Shown: positions 51,471-60,014 of the stretch, piece after piece
How positions within the stretch are numbered: position 1 is the stretch's first letter
How the letters are laid out: the number at the start of each line of letters is the position of its first letter
Notes under the pieces: generated by a model
What the model saw: the letters and a program-made list of their open reading frames with translations, nothing else
The model's database searches: none
What the model was told of the DNA's origin: nothing
Made by a program: the position numbers and the translations under genes
Origin: Bryobacterales bacterium
GTDB lineage: Bacteria; Acidobacteriota; Terriglobia; Bryobacterales; Bryobacteraceae
Length of the DNA: 64,000 bases
Direction: 5' to 3'
NCBI GenBank assembly: GCA_003135055.1
Contig: PLDF01000083.1
Location: 1-64,000 of the forward strand

Positions 51471-53385
51471 CCTACTGTCAGACACCTTTGATTGGGCTCG
51501 CAGCCAGGACCTCCAATACGTTACGCGGGCAGTGAGCGCATCTTCATTTCTTCCGATCTTGGCAATCGGGTCTGGCGGTTCTATGGCTGCCGCGGATTAC
51601 CTGGCGGTTCTTCACACTCGTCTCGCCGGTCATCATAGTACGACTCACACGCCTCTTGAGTTTCTCCGCTCAGAGGCTCGGATGGACGAGTTCTCCGTGT
51701 GGTTACTCTCAGCTGGCGGTCGGAATGTGGATATTCTCCGAAGCGCCAGAAAAGCCATCCAAGTAGAGCCGGCCCACCTGGCCATTTTTTGTGCTTCAAA
51801 CGGCAGCCCTCTTGCAAAAATGGCATCACCACTGGCCATTGACCTTCTAGAGTATGAGCCGCCTGCCGGAAAAGACGGGTTTCTTGCGACTAACTCTCTG
51901 GCTTCCTTTCTGCTCCTCCTTGCCCGAACGTACTCAGACGCTATCGGCACATCATTTGTTAGCTCTCTCCCCGAGTTGCTAGACGCTGCTGTGCCAGAGT
52001 CGAGTGATTTATGCGCTCTTCGGAAAAAGTTCACACCGTTGTTGGACCGCGAACACTGGCTGGTCCTCTATGATCCGGGTTGCCGCCCGATGGCGACGGA
52101 TATGGAATCGCGATTCAGCGAAGCGGCTCTGGGATCGATCAAAGTTAGTGACATTAGGAATTTTGCCCACGGCAGGCATCATTGGATCGCGAAGCGCGAA
52201 TCGACCTCCGCAGTAGTCATCTTGAGCCAACCGGGTACGGCGAAAGTGGCCACGAGGTCGCTCGATTTGCTCCCTCGGTCGCTTCCTCGGATCCATTTGC
52301 AGTTTTCCGACAATCCCGTAATAGCACCAGTTGGCGGAATCTTCCTCTCGATGGAAATCGCCGGCTGGGTAGGTGAGGCGCGAGGCATCGATCCAGGAAG
52401 GCCAGGAGTTCCGGAGTTTGGCCGGCGGCTGTATAATCTTTCGTCAAATCCCTTGCCTGGCTCGAAGCTCCAATCCGTGATGCAGATCATCGCCAGAAAG
52501 GCCCGGGTCACACCCGATTCTCTGCGAGCCTCGGAGCTTGACAAGGTGTGGCAAGCGGCGTTGGAGAGTTTCCGAGATGAATTGTACCGTACGCCGATCA
52601 AAGGGATCGTCTTCGATTACGATGGAACTCTGGTCGACGTTCAGGATCGCTTCGATCCGCCGAAACTGCCAGTATCCGAAGCGCTAACCAAGTTACTCAC
52701 ATCTGGGGTTCGGATCGGAATCGCAACGGGTCGTGGACGATCGGCCCGCCGAGATCTGAGGGAAGTCATTTCAAGGGATTATTGGCCGCACATTCTTATG
52801 GGTTATCACAATGGCGCCGAACTCGGTCCGCTCGGGGACGAAGCCACGCCAGACTCGACAAACGGCTCACTTGCCCCGGCGATCGCTAAGGCCCTGCAAC
52901 TGCTCGAAAACCAGCCTGCTATCTGGAGGCGCCTGACAGTTGACCCATCCCATTCGCAGATCGGCCTTCAATGGAAGTCGAAGATTCTTGGATGGCATCT
53001 AAGTTCTCTGCTCCAACCATTGATGCCAGCCCTGCACGGTCTGGGTTTACAGTTAGTGAGTTCCGGACATAGCATCGACTTGCTCGCACCTGGTGTTTCT
53101 AAGAAAGGGGTCATCCTTCGCTTGGCGGAATCCGAGGCCATATCACTCTCCGAGATCCTGGTGATCGGAGACCGGGGCCGAGCCCCGGGCAATGACGCTG
53201 AGATGCTGTCCCACCGTCCGTCGCTCAGCGTGGACGAAGTGTCCGATGAAGCCTCGACCTGTTGGCGACTTACCCCGGCGATGCTCAAAGGGCCAGCAGC
53301 GACTCTTTGGTACCTTGGCCGCCTTTCGACACGGAAGAAGTGTCCTGGAGCTGTCTTTTTCAAGAAGGGCAGCCTTACGAAATGA
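51442..53385 (+). CDS. SIS sugar-isomerase domain fused to HAD phosphatase
   Basis: Two domains in ~647 residues. Residues ~20-350 are a double SIS fold (ILAIGSGGSMAAADYLAVLH, VWLLSAGGRNVDILRSARKA), as in GlmS or arabinose-phosphate isomerases that handle phosphosugars. From ~385 it is a HAD phosphatase of the Cof/trehalose-phosphatase kind: motif I GIVFDYDGTLVDVQDRFDPP, motif II IGIATGRGRSARRDL and motif IV ILVIGDRGRAPGNDAEML. The start is set at TTG 51442 (AGGGGG upstream); GTG 51436 is equally possible. It overlaps the kinase end by ~29 bases and the PRTase ATG by 4 (ATGA). Phosphosugar isomerisation plus dephosphorylation is the inferred chemistry. Confidence 0.8.
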   Translation: MGKPYLSELSLLSDTFDWARSQDLQYVTRAVSASSFLPILAIGSGGSMAAADYLAVLHTRLAGHHSTTHTPLEFLRSEARMDEFSVWLLSAGGRNVDILRSARKAIQVEPAHLAIFCASNGSPLAKMASPLAIDLLEYEPPAGKDGFLATNSLASFLLLLARTYSDAIGTSFVSSLPELLDAAVPESSDLCALRKKFTPLLDREHWLVLYDPGCRPMATDMESRFSEAALGSIKVSDIRNFAHGRHHWIAKRESTSAVVILSQPGTAKVATRSLDLLPRSLPRIHLQFSDNPVIAPVGGIFLSMEIAGWVGEARGIDPGRPGVPEFGRRLYNLSSNPLPGSKLQSVMQIIARKARVTPDSLRASELDKVWQAALESFRDELYRTPIKGIVFDYDGTLVDVQDRFDPPKLPVSEALTKLLTSGVRIGIATGRGRSARRDLREVISRDYWPHILMGYHNGAELGPLGDEATPDSTNGSLAPAIAKALQLLENQPAIWRRLTVDPSHSQIGLQWKSKILGWHLSSLLQPLMPALHGLGLQLVSSGHSIDLLAPGVSKKGVILRLAESEAISLSEILVIGDRGRAPGNDAEMLSHRPSLSVDEVSDEASTCWRLTPAMLKGPAATLWYLGRLSTRKKCPGAVFFKKGSLTK

Positions 53386-54180
53386 ATCAGAAACTCGGCC
53401 TTCAACTCCTCGGAGAGATCATGCAGTGGTCTGACGAGCAAGCACGGGACGAGTTCCGCTGGTTGAAGCTAATGTCGCGCATTCGATATGACGGTTATGA
53501 AGATTTTCGGGCTGGCGTGAGGTTTCTCGAACGACTGAGCGTTTGGCTTCAGCAGTTCAAGCCGCAACATCGCGAAACCGCTTATCAGTTTGTCAAGAAT
53601 CGGCTGGTTTATATAGGCCCCGCCGAGATGCAACTGCTTGTTGAACGCCTGTATCCCGAAGTCATTGAACGCCGTCTCGTGCGAGCGGTATCTACAGCCC
53701 AGGAGATTCCGCCGTATCTTGTGTGGAGAAGCCCAGTGGCGGTAGCTGACCTAATTGCGCTCAGACGCAAGTCACTGTTCATGGCACTGAGCGATGGCGC
53801 CAGGATTGACGAATTTCGCCGTGCGAATGTCGGGATCCTCTCGAATGAGCAGATTGTGGTCGCGACACAGCTTGATGGATCAAAGTGGAGGGACCTACTA
53901 AAGGAGCTTCGTAAGGATCAAGGCGCGAGTGCGACATTTGAGGAGATTTACCTCATCGATGACTTTGTTGCTTCGGGAACAACTTTGCTGCGTTTCGATG
54001 AGGAAGGCCAAGCCTGGAAGGGAAAGCTAGTTAAATTCAGGGACACGCTTCGAGAGGCACAAGACGCACTTAGCGGCGCGAAGGCCACGGCAGATGCGGC
54101 ACGGATCCACATTCACCATTACGTAGCATCTGCCTACGCCCGGTGCGTGTCAACGACTTTGAGACACTTCTTTTGATTAT

Positions 54181-55203
54181 TTAGTGAGTTTCTTCTTCTG
54201 AGTTTAATGGTTTGTTGATCCAAACCTCCTTTGGAAGCTGAGGCGGTGAAGGGGGGCGGCGGACGAACCGTTCGGGATGGTCGCGGTATGCGGCATCGAG
54301 AACGAGCTGGCGGTTTTCGCGGATGCTGACCGCTGCACCGTGGTGCACCATCGACGGCGACATCATGCCGATTCCAGAGTGGCGATGTTCGTCGTTGTAC
54401 CAGGGGAAAAACGTCTGGCAGAATGCCCGGCTGTCTTGGATACAGCCAAACCGATCTGGGAACTCGGGGCGGTATTTCATGGTGCGGAACTGGCTTTCTG
54501 AGTAAGGGTTGTCGTTGGACGTGTAGGGCCGGCTGTGGGTCTTGGTGACGCTGAGGTCGGCGAGCAGGAGGGCCACGGGTTTGGACCGCATGGCCGAGCC
54601 GCGGTCGGCATGGAGGGTGAGCTGGCTTGGCTGGATGTTCTGCTTTTCGCAGGATTCCTCGATGAGCTTCTTGGCCAGTTCGGCGCTCTCGCGCGGAGCC
54701 ACCATCCAGCCAACGACATAGCGGCTGAAGACGTCGAGGATGACGTAGAGATAAAAGTACGTCCACTTGGCGGGGCCGCGCAGCTTGGTGATGTCCCAAC
54801 TCCAAAGCTGGTTGGGCGCGGAGGCCAATAACTCTGGCTTTTGGTATTGCGGATGAGTGAGTTGATCCCGTCGTTCGCGCGTGGCGCCGTCCTCTTCCAA
54901 GACCCGATACATGGTCCGTGTAGAACAGAGATACTGGCCTTCATCGAGCAATGTGGCATGGATCGCAGTCGGCGAGCAATCCTGGAATCGCTGAGAATTC
55001 AAGACGGCTCGAACCGCTTGGATCTCCTCGGCGCCCAATGCCCGGGCAGGAGTTGGCCGAGCGACTGGCGGCAACGGAGAGTGGGCCGACAGGGTCGGTC
55101 CGAGCAATGGCCTCTGCCGATAGAAGGAAGCACGAGCGACGCCGAGGACGTCGCAGGCGGATTCGATTCCGACGGTGACGGAGAGGAGCAAGACGGCGTC
55201 CAT
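54181..55203 (-). CDS. IS3-family transposase OrfB (DDE integrase core)
   Basis: A 340-residue rve-type transposase. An N-terminal HTH_21-like region (SACDVLGVARASFYRQR; EEIQAVRAVLNSQRFQDCSP) precedes the catalytic core. The DDE residues are visible: first Asp in NQLWSWDITKLRGPAKW, second in LTLHADRGSAMRSKP, and Glu in NDNPYSESQFRTMKYRPEFP. The end has FFPWYNDEHRHSGIGMMSP. Its ATG (55201-55203) overlaps the OrfA stop as TAATG. The same frame is open upstream to the A8 slippery run, so it may be made as an OrfAB fusion by -1 frameshifting. Confidence 0.9.
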   Translation of the reverse strand: MDAVLLLSVTVGIESACDVLGVARASFYRQRPLLGPTLSAHSPLPPVARPTPARALGAEEIQAVRAVLNSQRFQDCSPTAIHATLLDEGQYLCSTRTMYRVLEEDGATRERRDQLTHPQYQKPELLASAPNQLWSWDITKLRGPAKWTYFYLYVILDVFSRYVVGWMVAPRESAELAKKLIEESCEKQNIQPSQLTLHADRGSAMRSKPVALLLADLSVTKTHSRPYTSNDNPYSESQFRTMKYRPEFPDRFGCIQDSRAFCQTFFPWYNDEHRHSGIGMMSPSMVHHGAAVSIRENRQLVLDAAYRDHPERFVRRPPSPPQLPKEVWINKPLNSEEETH

Positions 55204-55703
55204 TATGGCTTCCCCTCCGGCTCGCTGGCCAGGATCGGACGGCCCAACAGAGTGGCCACTTTTTTTTGAATGTCGATTACGATTTCGGCTTTACGTAGTT
55301 CCTCGATGAGACGCTCGGTCTGGCGACGCAGTTGGAGATTCTCTTCGGCCAAGGGATCGCGTTTGGATTTGGGGCCGCGCTTCTGCGGCGCCAATGCCTG
55401 CAGAACGCCGGCGTCCCGCTCGCGGCGCCAGGTGGCTAGCAGGGACGAATACAGACCTTCGCGACGGAGGAGTGCGCCGATACCGCCGGTGCCCTTGGCC
55501 TGGTCGGCGGCGGACAGAATCTGCTGCTTGTATTCGGCAGTGAAGCGGCGGCGCTTGGCTTGCGCGACGACCTCGGGATCGGGACGGGCGGTGGTGTTGC
55601 CGCCGGTGGTGCTCCGGTCACCCTCGCTACGCTCGGGCTCCCTCCGTCCCACCGGCGGCAACACCACGGGGGAAGAAGAAGCTGGTAACTCGTTGTTTTT
55701 CAC
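55203..55703 (-). CDS. IS3-family OrfA (HTH protein)
   Basis: A 166-residue first-frame protein. A low-complexity Pro/Ser/Glu-rich N-terminus is followed by the transposase_8-type HTH (KRRRFTAEYKQQILSAADQA, GGIGALLRREGLYSSLLATW) and a leucine-rich helix (DPLAEENLQLRRQTERLIEE) that would dimerise with OrfB. The A8 run in the codons for QKKV is followed within 60 bases by the stop at 55203-55205. Confidence 0.85.
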   Translation of the reverse strand: MKNNELPASSSPVVLPPVGRREPERSEGDRSTTGGNTTARPDPEVVAQAKRRRFTAEYKQQILSAADQAKGTGGIGALLRREGLYSSLLATWRRERDAGVLQALAPQKRGPKSKRDPLAEENLQLRRQTERLIEELRKAEIVIDIQKKVATLLGRPILASEPEGKP

Positions 55704-56147
55704 TTTAGGAGATTCTTTCTCGCCCTGCTCTTTAATTAAGCGACGAGAAGTGTCTCACTCATATTGGCACGGAGGGGCCGAATCGATCATCAGGGATCGC
55801 CTGCTTGACATGAGGCGCTCGACACCTAGTGCGGATTGGTTGGATCGAGTGACGTTCTCCTTTGGATATGTCCTCCCGGCCGATCTGCCGCTCACAAAAC
55901 AGTCCACCGAGCCGTTCCGACACCTTGTCGAGGACTACTATGATCCAGGCCTTCAAAATCGCCATTCGGCAGTGAGCGGCGTCGAGTCTATGATGTTTGG
56001 CTACAAGGAGTGTGGTCTGCCCCTAGTCTTTGAGCACAATACGCCGAACAACTCCCTCCCGCTGTTGTGGGCTGAGACCACAGGCGATTCGGTGAAGGGG
56101 GTGCATTCAATGAGACCCCTATTCCGGCGACGTCAGAGGCACTCCGA

Positions 56148-58085
56148 ATGAGCAACCCATTTGAGAAGAGGGCAACCGAGTACCTCCGCGATGATGAAGC
56201 ATTTCTGTCTGTCGTGACTCCTGCGCCTCTCTTTACCTTCTTTGAACCCAAGGCAAAGGACGGCGTCCTTTTTGATCGACTCGTCGTTGTTGTCGGAACT
56301 CCAGGGAGCGGGAAGACGACGATTGCGACTCTTCTGCAGTATAAGACGATGTATACCCTCCAGCGGACAACCGGCATGGAGAATCACAAAGAACTGATCC
56401 AGGCATTGAACCGTTGTGGAGCAATGAAGGATGGTGAGATCGTTGTTTGTGGATGCAGACTAGCACTCGAATCTGAATATCGCGATTTCTGGGAGCTACC
56501 TTATCCGGAAAGCGTAAAAACGGGGTTGATGCACTCTCTGTTGCAAGCGCGTGCAGTGATTTCGTGGATACAGAGTTTCCGTGAAGGCGATGCTCATTCA
56601 TTGGAGGAAATAGAGATCGTTCCGAAAGATCCTTCACCGGGCAGGATCGAACAAATTGGTGGCATCTCCGGACCCGAAGTCTACGCTCGAGCTTGTGAGA
56701 TGGAGAAAGAGATCTATCGGATTGGATCCGCCTTGGTTGCGCCAAAACTAGAGGCACTCTCCACACTAGCACTAGAAGGATATTCGCCTTTCGAAGTCAT
56801 AGAGAAGCTCTCCGTGCGTCGGACCGGTTCCGATTCCGCTCGCGAGTATAAGCCACTCGTCATTTTGGATGACGCACACAGCCTCCATCCCCAGCAGCTA
56901 GCAGAGTTGTTGAGGTGGCTTGCGCGACGTGAACAGCAGGCATCGAGATGGGTCCTCATGCGACTTGATTCGCAGACTCCGCAGGCAGCTCTGCTCGATT
57001 CGTTCGAGGACGAGCAATCCGAAGAGACGGGGCGCGGCCCGAAGATCACCAGAGAAGTGACTACAATTTGGCTGCAGCGCAAAGATGATCGCCGGACCCA
57101 ACGCACTCAGTTTCGATCGATGGCCAGGCAAATGGCCGATCGATACTTACGCCTCATGGAGATCTTCAATCGCGGTGGAATCACGGGTTTGGCGAGTATC
57201 CTTGACGTTCCAGCCGAATCGCTATCGAGCGGCCGCGAGAAAGAACTCGCGAAGCGCGTCCAGAGGATTCAAGAAGAGCTACAAATTTCCGCGATGATCC
57301 GAAAGGATCTAGAGAAGGAGATTGCCGCCTATTTCGAGGGCGCCGGCAGCGAAGGTGATGCCGCCGACGTCCGGCTAGCGATGCTCCGAGTTCTGATGCA
57401 TCGCTTTGCGAGGCGGACGCCCCAGGTGGGGCTTTTTGAGGCGGAAACCCAGGAACCGTCCCGACCAGTCATTGCAAACGCAAGTATCGCGGATGGAGCT
57501 CGAATTCAATTGATGCATGAATACAGCCGTCCCTATTACTTCGGCATGGACGCGTTATGTGACGGCTCATCGGAAAACGCTGAGATCTTCCTGCAACTCG
57601 CCGGCCGGTTGGTCTCTCTCTCAGAAACGCGAATTATTCGGTCAAATCGGTCCGGGCCGAGCCTTCCGGCGTCACTTCAACACAAGGAGTTAAGACAGAA
57701 AGCAGTGGAGATGATCGACGAGTGGAGGTTTCCTGAACGAAGACTGGTAAAGGCCCTCGTCGATGGCATTGCGGCGGAGTGCATTACAAAGACGCTTGAG
57801 CCCACGGCCTCGCTGGGTGGCGGCCCGAATGCGTTCGGCATACCTCAAGGGGCGTTTGAGCAGATACCCAAAATGCACCCGCGCCTTGCCGAAGTCCTGA
57901 AGTATGGTGTCGGCTATAATGTCATCCACATTAAGCAGGACCACGGAACCAAACACGTGAGCTGGTGTCTTGTCGAACTCGGTGGAGTCGCAATTCTCAA
58001 ACACGGCCTTAGCTTTCGTCGGGGAAATTTTCTGGAACGTACGCCCGAAGATCTTGCTCTCTTAATCGAAGGCGAGTTCCCATGA
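56148..58085 (+). CDS. P-loop ATPase, ORC/Cdc6-like type
   Basis: A 645-residue NTPase. Walker A is VVVVGTPGSGKTTIATLL (residues ~46-63), and Walker B is YKPLVILDDAHSLHPQQLAE (~234-253), with a sensor-like segment RWVLMRLDSQT. The family is close to what I recall as 'ORC-CDC6-like', an AAA+/STAND-related branch. The C-terminal half (REKELAKRVQRIQEELQISA, DEWRFPERRLVKALVDGIA) is helical and may include winged-helix or sensor parts. It starts in the stop of the PRTase gene (ATGA) and ends overlapping the next gene by 4 bases. It may regulate the metabolic enzymes or sense a trigger. Confidence 0.78.
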   Translation: MSNPFEKRATEYLRDDEAFLSVVTPAPLFTFFEPKAKDGVLFDRLVVVVGTPGSGKTTIATLLQYKTMYTLQRTTGMENHKELIQALNRCGAMKDGEIVVCGCRLALESEYRDFWELPYPESVKTGLMHSLLQARAVISWIQSFREGDAHSLEEIEIVPKDPSPGRIEQIGGISGPEVYARACEMEKEIYRIGSALVAPKLEALSTLALEGYSPFEVIEKLSVRRTGSDSAREYKPLVILDDAHSLHPQQLAELLRWLARREQQASRWVLMRLDSQTPQAALLDSFEDEQSEETGRGPKITREVTTIWLQRKDDRRTQRTQFRSMARQMADRYLRLMEIFNRGGITGLASILDVPAESLSSGREKELAKRVQRIQEELQISAMIRKDLEKEIAAYFEGAGSEGDAADVRLAMLRVLMHRFARRTPQVGLFEAETQEPSRPVIANASIADGARIQLMHEYSRPYYFGMDALCDGSSENAEIFLQLAGRLVSLSETRIIRSNRSGPSLPASLQHKELRQKAVEMIDEWRFPERRLVKALVDGIAAECITKTLEPTASLGGGPNAFGIPQGAFEQIPKMHPRLAEVLKYGVGYNVIHIKQDHGTKHVSWCLVELGGVAILKHGLSFRRGNFLERTPEDLALLIEGEFP

Positions 58086-59158
58086 GCGCCTCGATTCGTT
58101 GGCAGCCGTGTATAAGCCACCGGCCGGATGAGGTTGAGGAATTCGTTGCCAGCTACTTCGGCAGTCGTGATTTTAAGATCCTTTTGATCGCGGGCGCGGG
58201 CTTTGACCCTCGGGCGACATCCGTCGCCCAGCTACTTCGTACGCACTGCAAATTATTGCCTGACGCGGTCTTAATAAAGGAGGAACGGCCAAATCCTGAC
58301 AGTGTGCTTGTGGAGCGGGCTAGAGCGAACCTGGAGTTACTCACGCCATGCGTAAGGAACGCAGTGGTGCTTGAGGTAAATGTGTTCGCGTCCGACGGAG
58401 CCGTCGTCGGTGGGAGATCTGTCCTTCGACAGCTTGACGCTATCGACCTTTTGCCATATTCTGACGTCGTTATCGATTCTAGCGCCTTATCGATTGGGAT
58501 AAGCTTTCCCCTTGTCAAGTACGTTCTGGAGCGTGTTCAGCTAACCGGCCAGAATGTGCATCTGTTTGCTTCAGATTGGCCCGCTCTGGACCACGTAATC
58601 CAACCTCAGCTTGCGGATCGGGCCTCAAATGTTCACGGCTTCAGGAAGGTAACTGAACTCTACAGCGCTGCGTCCGTCGCTAAACTCTGGCTTCCGCAGC
58701 TTGCGCCTTCCGGGCGCCAGACATTGCAGAGGATTTTTGACGAGGTATTACCGAGCGACACATGCCCCATTCTGCCCTTCCCCTCAGCTCAGCCTAAGCT
58801 CTCCGATCGACTCCTGGCGGAGTATCTTGCTGAATTGGAAAGCACTTGGAGTGTCGATACGGGCAGTATCATCTTTGCGGATGAGAATGATCCTTTGGGC
58901 CTGTATAGAACGATCCTCAGAATCGACGACGAGCGAACGCCGGCTTTCGAGGCATTGGGCGGTTCGCTGTTGATCCTGTCTCCGCTCGGCAGCAAGATGC
59001 TTGCGATAGGGGCACTCATGGCGGCACTTGATCGTGACCTTCCCGTGTACTATGTGGAAGCTAGAGGCTACGAAGTAGATTGGAAGACAGCGGGTAAAGT
59101 CGATCTGACTGCTGCGTCGATTCGCCACGTGTGGCTCGCAGGAAGTGTCTACCATTAA
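58082..59158 (+). CDS. Unrecognised 358-residue protein of the kinase-PRTase operon
   Basis: I do not recognise the family. Visible features are a Rossmann-like first strand with a Gly turn (ILLIAGAGFDPRATSVAQLL), a central DVVIDSSALSIGISFPLVKY, and a conserved-looking region PFPSAQPKLSDRLLAEYLAE. The C-terminal block LLILSPLGSKMLAIGALMAA, LDRDLPVYYVEARGYEVDW combines 'SPLGSK', 'GALMA' and 'YVEA'. These are the likely active or binding segments. There is no transmembrane helix. It is the last gene of the run, overlapping the ATPase gene (ATGA). A role as effector or as sugar/nucleotide-binding partner is only inferred. Confidence 0.65.
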   Translation: MSASIRWQPCISHRPDEVEEFVASYFGSRDFKILLIAGAGFDPRATSVAQLLRTHCKLLPDAVLIKEERPNPDSVLVERARANLELLTPCVRNAVVLEVNVFASDGAVVGGRSVLRQLDAIDLLPYSDVVIDSSALSIGISFPLVKYVLERVQLTGQNVHLFASDWPALDHVIQPQLADRASNVHGFRKVTELYSAASVAKLWLPQLAPSGRQTLQRIFDEVLPSDTCPILPFPSAQPKLSDRLLAEYLAELESTWSVDTGSIIFADENDPLGLYRTILRIDDERTPAFEALGGSLLILSPLGSKMLAIGALMAALDRDLPVYYVEARGYEVDWKTAGKVDLTAASIRHVWLAGSVYH

Positions 59159-59354
59159 GGAGATTATATGTTATGACCCGGCCGTTGCCCGACTCCACTC
59201 CTTTGCGGATGATGTCGTGATCGGCACGCACTGCTCGTATCCAGCTTTGTTGAGCCGTGTGGATGCCATGGTCCTTTCAACCAACGAGTGCCCTTCAGGC
59301 GCTGATATCGGAGAGGCGTTCATCTACGGCACACTACGCGAGGCTAGACTTTAA
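59145..59354 (+). pseudogene. Possible fragment of a nucleotide-sugar dehydrogenase
   Basis: From a GTG overlapping the preceding gene the frame gives EIICYDPAVARLHSFADDVV, IGTHCSYPALLSRVDAMVLS, TNECPSGADIGEAFIYG, stop. 'YDPAV... A L ..VDAMVL.T' resembles the C-terminal UDP-binding domain of UDP-glucose/GDP-mannose dehydrogenases (YDP...ALEGADAVVL.T). A whole enzyme is ~430 residues, and no other part is present. Alternatively it is a small genuine sixth gene of the operon. From 59355 to 59642 I see no supported gene. Confidence 0.35.
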
Positions 59355-59642
59355 TTTATTGGCGTTTAGAAGTATGAAGGCTGCTCCGGGTTCGGTGGTT
59401 ATGTGGAAAGGGCACCGACGAGACGAGCGCCCGATCGCCGCCCGACCCTTGACACAGATTCGCAACGGTTCCCGTTGGGAAGGGACTGAAACGCTTATTG
59501 CGTGCTGCGACGGCACGGTTGCAAAGCAAAAGGAGATCGAAATGAGCGGGTCCGCCTTAGCGGGCTTCCCGAATTCTCTGATCGGGAACGGCCAATTGGT
59601 CGAAGTGATCCGACGTGGAGAGGAGGATTTTCGAGCGAGAGC

Positions 59643-59942
59643 CTATCCTTGGTTTGGTTTTCTTGCCCCTCCCTCCTGGCTGACAATCCACCGTTCCATT
59701 CGCTTGGAAAGCTGGCTCAGCGGGGTCTTCAGGACGTCGGCGATCTTCCACAACCGACTGACCGTAGGATTGATGATGCCTCGTTCAACGCGGCTGATAT
59801 ACGTCCGATCGAACCCGCACTCGTTGCTGAGGCGCTCCTGCGATTGGCCCGACTGTTCGCGGAGTTCGCGCACGACGACCCCGACGGCTTTTGCCTTAAG
59901 ATCGGTCGGCTGGACTTGCCTCTGGCGCCGTTGCATGGGCAA
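59643..59942 (-). CDS. XRE-family HTH regulator
   Basis: A 99-residue Cro/C1-type regulator: AVGVVVRELREQSGQSQERL, SNECGFDRTYISRVERGIIN, PTVSRLWKIADVLKTPLSQL. The full HTH_3 domain is present, with a short basic start and tail. It faces the end of the five-gene operon, so it is convergent with it, and it is divergent from the gene at 60015. It may repress one or both. The -35/-10 region is not clear. Confidence 0.82.
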   Translation of the reverse strand: MPMQRRQRQVQPTDLKAKAVGVVVRELREQSGQSQERLSNECGFDRTYISRVERGIINPTVSRLWKIADVLKTPLSQLSKRMERWIVSQEGGARKPNQG

Positions 59943-60014
59943 ATCCGATGGTGGTATTGTTGAAGCGTATTAGCCAACGGCATATACGCCTCATTTGGAG
60001 GGCGAGTTCATCCT

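Larger units (their letters stand above)
54160..55757 (-). mobile_element. IS3-family insertion sequence
   Basis: A ~1598-base element with two minus-strand genes. The ends are TGAGACACTTCT (54160-54171) and its exact inverse AGAAGTGTCTCA (55746-55757), so the ends are TG...CA as in IS3-family elements. Left flank is ...CGACTT and right flank CTCATA; no clean 3-5 base target repeat is present. An A8 run on the coding strand (T8 at 55260-55267) provides a frameshift site for an OrfAB fusion. It inserted into the PRTase gene in the opposite orientation, so it likely reduces or changes expression of the two downstream operon genes. Confidence 0.85.
53382..56151 (+). pseudogene. PRTase-like gene split by an IS3 element
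   Basis: The 5' part (53382-54159, ~259 codons) encodes an N-terminal helical region (LGEIMQWSDEQARDEFRWLK) and a phosphoribosyltransferase core with a PRPP-loop motif EIYLIDDFVASGTTLLR. The 3' part (55758-56151) continues the same kind of protein (SYWHGGAESIIRDRLLDMRR, VFGY-like MMFGYKECGLPLVFEHNTPN, NSLPLLWAETTGD), ending in ATGA overlap with the ATPase gene. The two parts are not in one frame across the IS junction and no target duplication is evident. I recall this family as 'PRTase-CE', a predicted conflict-system effector. The intact enzyme would have been ~400 residues. Confidence 0.72.

Noticed and set aside
59145-59354. Macro (ADP-ribose-binding) domain
   Set aside because: 'VDAMVLSTN' is superficially like VDAIVNAAN, but the Gly-rich loop is missing and the preceding YDPAV fits a nucleotide-sugar dehydrogenase better.
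59355-59973. Plus-strand frame of 238 codons across 59257-59973
   Set aside because: Its second half is antisense to a clear XRE gene, and the first half shows no domain.
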